Source of the DNA: Candidatus Pelagibacter sp.
Lineage (GTDB): Bacteria > Pseudomonadota > Alphaproteobacteria > Pelagibacterales > Pelagibacteraceae
Reading direction: 5' to 3'
Assembly: GCA_013204495.1 (NCBI GenBank)
Contig: JABMNQ010000166.1
Coordinates: 1-8,733 of the forward strand
Length of the DNA: 8,733 nt
Shown here: positions 6,821-8,733 of the stretch, piece after piece
How positions within the stretch are numbered: position 1 is the stretch's first letter
How the letters are laid out: every line of letters begins with the position of its first letter
The notes under the pieces: generated by a model
The model's database searches: none
Told to the model about the DNA's origin: nothing
The model's input: the letters and a program-made list of their open reading frames with translations, nothing else
Translations under genes and position numbers: made by a program

Positions 6821-7500
6821 TGGAACTAAAAATCTTTCAAGAAATTATTAAAAATAAAAATAAAAAAATTGAATTTTCAGTAATTACTAATCTTGAAACA
6901 GGTAATAGCAAAATATTTTTAGTAGGCGAGACTATAGACGAATATTTTTTTGAACATGAAAAGAAAATACAATTTTTTTGTAGAAATAAAAAAAATGGAA
7001 TTATTGAAAATACAAATATATTTATCCAAACTTTCATCAACCCAGTAAAGGTAATTATTGTTGGCGCAGTTCATATTGCTCAATATATAATTGAGTTTAC
7101 TAAATATCTAAATTTTGAGATAATTTTAATTGATCCAAGAAAATTCTTTGCTACAGAAGAAAGATTTCCTAAAATTAAAGTAGTGAATAAATGGCCTGAA
7201 GAAGCTTTTAAAGAAATTATAACAGATTCAAATACTGCTTTAATATCATTAACTCATAACCCTAAAATTGACGACCCAGCATTAATACATGCACTAAAAA
7301 AAAATTTTTATTATATTGGAGCTTTAGGAAGTCAAAATACTCATTCTGATAGATGTGAAAGGTTAAAATTTTTTGGATTTAATGAAAATGAAATTAATTC
7401 AATACATGGACCAATAGGTATTAAGCTAGGTGGAAAATCTCCTCCAGAGATAGCATTATCTATAATTGCTCAATTAACTTTGGAAACTTATAATAAATGA
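6820..7500 (+). CDS. xdhC: XdhC family protein, C-terminal Rossmann domain
   Basis: Second half of the split XdhC maturation factor for xanthine dehydrogenase. Of 226 aa, residues 1-75 are a beta-rich segment without a motif I can name. Residues 76-220 are the XdhC_C Rossmann domain: VIIVGAVHIAQ (78-88), LIDPRKFFATEERFP (103-117), LTHNPKIDDPAL (144-155), YIGALGSQNTHSDR (165-178) and IHGPIGIKLGGKSPPEIA (195-212). The nucleotide loop reads GAVHIA, where many single-chain XdhC proteins have GAGHVG. I recall the GAVHIA form from other stand-alone XdhC_C proteins of alphaproteobacteria. The start overlaps the previous stop (TAATG) and has no Shine-Dalgarno, implying coupling. What else it could be: a maturation factor for another molybdenum hydroxylase, but XdhAB is the only one visible. 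Confidence 0.87.
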   Translation: MELKIFQEIIKNKNKKIEFSVITNLETGNSKIFLVGETIDEYFFEHEKKIQFFCRNKKNGIIENTNIFIQTFINPVKVIIVGAVHIAQYIIEFTKYLNFEIILIDPRKFFATEERFPKIKVVNKWPEEAFKEIITDSNTALISLTHNPKIDDPALIHALKKNFYYIGALGSQNTHSDRCERLKFFGFNENEINSIHGPIGIKLGGKSPPEIALSIIAQLTLETYNK

Positions 7501-7592
7501 AAAATTTTTTAAAGACCTTAATTTTATGTCTATAAAAAAAAGCTTAATGAAAGACATCAATGAATTTGAAATTTTTATATGAGTTTGCTTGA
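7497..7592 (+). CDS. Possible 31-codon ORF bridging xdhC and adenine deaminase
   Basis: An ATG overlaps the stop of the XdhC Rossmann gene (ATGA) and opens 31 codons that close with TGA at 7590-7592, 14 bases inside the adenine deaminase gene. The predicted peptide begins MKKFFKDLNFMSIKK and is Lys/Phe/Met-rich with no known motif. It could be a coupling or leader peptide carrying ribosomes to the downstream start, which has no Shine-Dalgarno. In DNA this AT-rich a stop-free run of this length is not rare, so chance is a fair alternative. A weak 6-bp hairpin (ATGTCT 7527-7532 with AGACAT 7553-7558) lies within it. Confidence 0.2.
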
Positions 7593-8571
7593 GTTTATAA
7601 AAAAATCACCAAAAGCAGAGTTACATTTGCATATAGAAGGTACCCTAGAACCGGATCAAATGTTTGACTTGGCTAAAAAAAATAATATCCAAATACCGTT
7701 TAAAAGTATTGAAGATGTAAAAAACGCATATAATTTTAATAACCTAGAATCTTTTTTAAAAATATATTATGAGAGTGCTAAGGTATTGGTAAAAGAACAG
7801 GACTTTTTTGATTTAACTTGGGCCTATGCCTTAAAATGCAAAGAAGACAATATCGTTCATACAGAAATTTTTTTTGATCCGCAAACTCATATAGAAAGAG
7901 GAATTAATTTTGATGTTATAATAAATGGAATTTATAACGCTTTAAGAAAAGCAGAACAGAAATTTGGATTAAGTTTTAAAATTATAATGTGTTTTCTAAG
8001 ACATTTAGATGAATCGCCTTGTTTTAAAATTTTAGATCAAGCTATTTTACATAAAGAAAAGATATTTGGAGTTGGCCTAGACTCTTCTGAGATAGGCAAC
8101 CCCCCAAGAAAATTTAAAAAGTTATTTAAAAAAGCTTTAGAAAATAATTTTATAACTGTTGCGCATGCAGGTGAGGAGGGGCCACCCGAATATATATGGG
8201 AAGCTTTAAAACTTCTTAATGTAAAAAGAATTGATCATGGTGTTCAATGCATTAAAGATAAAGAATTAGTTGCAGAATTGATAAAAACTCAAATTCCTTT
8301 AACAATTTGTCCTCTTTCAAATATTAAACTAAAAGTTTTTAAAACATTAGAAGAACATAATTTGAAAAAAATGCTAGATCTAAATTTAATGGTAATGGTA
8401 AATTCGGATGATCCAGCTTATTTTGGAGGTTATTTAAATCAAAATTTAATTGAGATTCAGCAAGCCTTGCGTCTTTCAAGAAGTGAAATTAAAAAATTAA
8501 TTGTCAATTCATTTAAGTCTTCTTTTTTAACTGAAATACAAAAGAAAGAATGGATTAATAAAATTAAATGA
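7579..8571 (+). CDS. add: Adenine deaminase (adenosine deaminase superfamily)
   Basis: It likely deaminates adenine to hypoxanthine in the cytoplasm, the entry step that gives XdhAB its substrate. The 330-aa amidohydrolase-fold protein has zinc ligands His16 and His18 (ELHLHIEGTLEP), His196 (VAHAGEEGPP, with catalytic Glu199), His220 (RIDHG) and Asp277 (NSDDPAYFGGY). Several motifs point to the adenine-specific branch (type 2 adenine deaminase, like Pseudomonas PA0148) and away from true adenosine deaminase: VHTEIFFDPQTH (93-104), GLDSSEIGNPPRKF (166-179), HAGEEGPP (196-203) and PLSNIKL (245-251). Automated pipelines often name it Add/adenosine deaminase, hence the symbol. No Shine-Dalgarno; 78 bases after the XdhC gene. 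Family is certain; adenine over adenosine is motif-based inference. Confidence 0.9.
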   Translation: MSLLEFIKKSPKAELHLHIEGTLEPDQMFDLAKKNNIQIPFKSIEDVKNAYNFNNLESFLKIYYESAKVLVKEQDFFDLTWAYALKCKEDNIVHTEIFFDPQTHIERGINFDVIINGIYNALRKAEQKFGLSFKIIMCFLRHLDESPCFKILDQAILHKEKIFGVGLDSSEIGNPPRKFKKLFKKALENNFITVAHAGEEGPPEYIWEALKLLNVKRIDHGVQCIKDKELVAELIKTQIPLTICPLSNIKLKVFKTLEEHNLKKMLDLNLMVMVNSDDPAYFGGYLNQNLIEIQQALRLSRSEIKKLIVNSFKSSFLTEIQKKEWINKIK

Positions 8572-8670
8572 AAGAACCTTTGGTAATAGTAGTTTTGAGT
8601 TTGTTATTAAGTTAATTATATACCTGAACTAAATTTAGAAAAAAAAATTGTTACAATAATGTTGGGTATT
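8572..8670. other. Intergenic segment after adenine deaminase, no convincing gene
   Basis: No RNA gene and no strong terminator is seen. An ATG overlapping the adenine deaminase stop (8568) opens only 15 hydrophobic codons, ending at TAA 8613-8615. Another frame (8611-8682) then continues with NYIPELNLEKK and a hydrophobic end. Removing one base near 8613 would join them into about 37 codons. This may be a decayed small membrane protein gene or chance. Confidence 0.3.
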
Positions 8671-8733
8671 TTAATATTTTAAGATTATTTCTTCTTTATC
8701 CAAATGCTCGATAACAAGATTATCTCCAGAACC
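8671..8733 (-). CDS. Possible 3' end of a minus-strand gene cut by the window edge
   Basis: Reading in from the right edge on the minus strand, one frame is open for 20 codons and then stops (TAA, 8673-8671). The residues are GSGDNLVIEHLDKEEIILKY. This would make the gene convergent with adenine deaminase, which fits the roughly 100-base gap. The fragment is too short to assign a family, and chance openness is a real alternative. Confidence 0.3.
   Translation of the reverse strand, partial: GSGDNLVIEHLDKEEIILKY

Noticed and set aside
6837..7040. Minus-strand open frame of 67 codons opposite the XdhC Rossmann gene
   Set aside because: The hydrophobic run simply reflects Lys/Asn-rich codons on the other strand.
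6491..7500. xdhC as a frameshifted pseudogene
   Set aside because: The junction is a clean TAATG, each half matches a whole domain, and separately encoded halves are known to me in alphaproteobacteria.
7501..7578. Purine riboswitch before adenine deaminase
   Set aside because: The gap is short, nearly all A/T, and lacks the conserved junction and loop bases; only a weak 6-bp hairpin is present.
1..8733. Mobile elements, CRISPR arrays or long repeats
   Set aside because: No transposase, integrase, spaced direct repeats or terminal inverted repeats were seen; composition is even across the window.

Overview
The window is AT-rich (GC by eye well under a third). The proteins are rich in Lys, Asn and Ile, and genes are separated by 0 to about 80 bases. 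With the gene families present (two-subunit XdhAB, PuuD-type urate oxidase, split XdhC), this suggests a streamlined marine alphaproteobacterium of the SAR11 / HIMB59 / AEGEAN-169 kind. The lineage is an inference from composition and gene content, not from a marker gene.

Nearly the whole window is one purine-catabolism island. A minus-strand operon runs from 5588 down to 90: uraH (5-hydroxyisourate hydrolase), xdhA (FeS/FAD subunit of xanthine dehydrogenase), xdhB (molybdenum subunit), guaD (guanine deaminase) and puuD (membrane urate oxidase). Its genes are separated by 0, 0, 19 and 2 bases. Divergent from it by 37 bases is uraD (OHCU decarboxylase, 5626-6129, plus). The uraD 3' end overlaps the 3' end of a convergent small periplasmic cytochrome c gene (6122-6442, minus). 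That gene is divergent by 48 bases from a second plus-strand operon: xdhC N-domain gene (6491-6820), xdhC Rossmann-domain gene (6820-7500), a doubtful 31-codon ORF, and an adenine deaminase of the adenosine-deaminase superfamily (7579-8571). The right end holds about 100 bases without a convincing gene, and then what may be the last 20 codons of a minus-strand gene cut by the window edge.

Together the genes make a full route from adenine and guanine to (S)-allantoin. Adenine deaminase gives hypoxanthine and GuaD gives xanthine. XdhAB, matured by XdhC, oxidises hypoxanthine and xanthine to urate. PuuD oxidises urate to 5-hydroxyisourate, passing electrons to cytochrome c instead of making H2O2. 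UraH and UraD then give OHCU and (S)-allantoin. No allantoin-degrading gene or transporter lies in the window.

The most interesting point is that the urate oxidase appears to be split. The PuuD protein here is only the membrane domain and lacks the C-terminal cytochrome c domain expected of PuuD. A separate secreted monohaem cytochrome c is encoded inside the same island and is a natural candidate for the missing part. The rest is a compact but recognisable pathway. I did not find a wholly unknown system.
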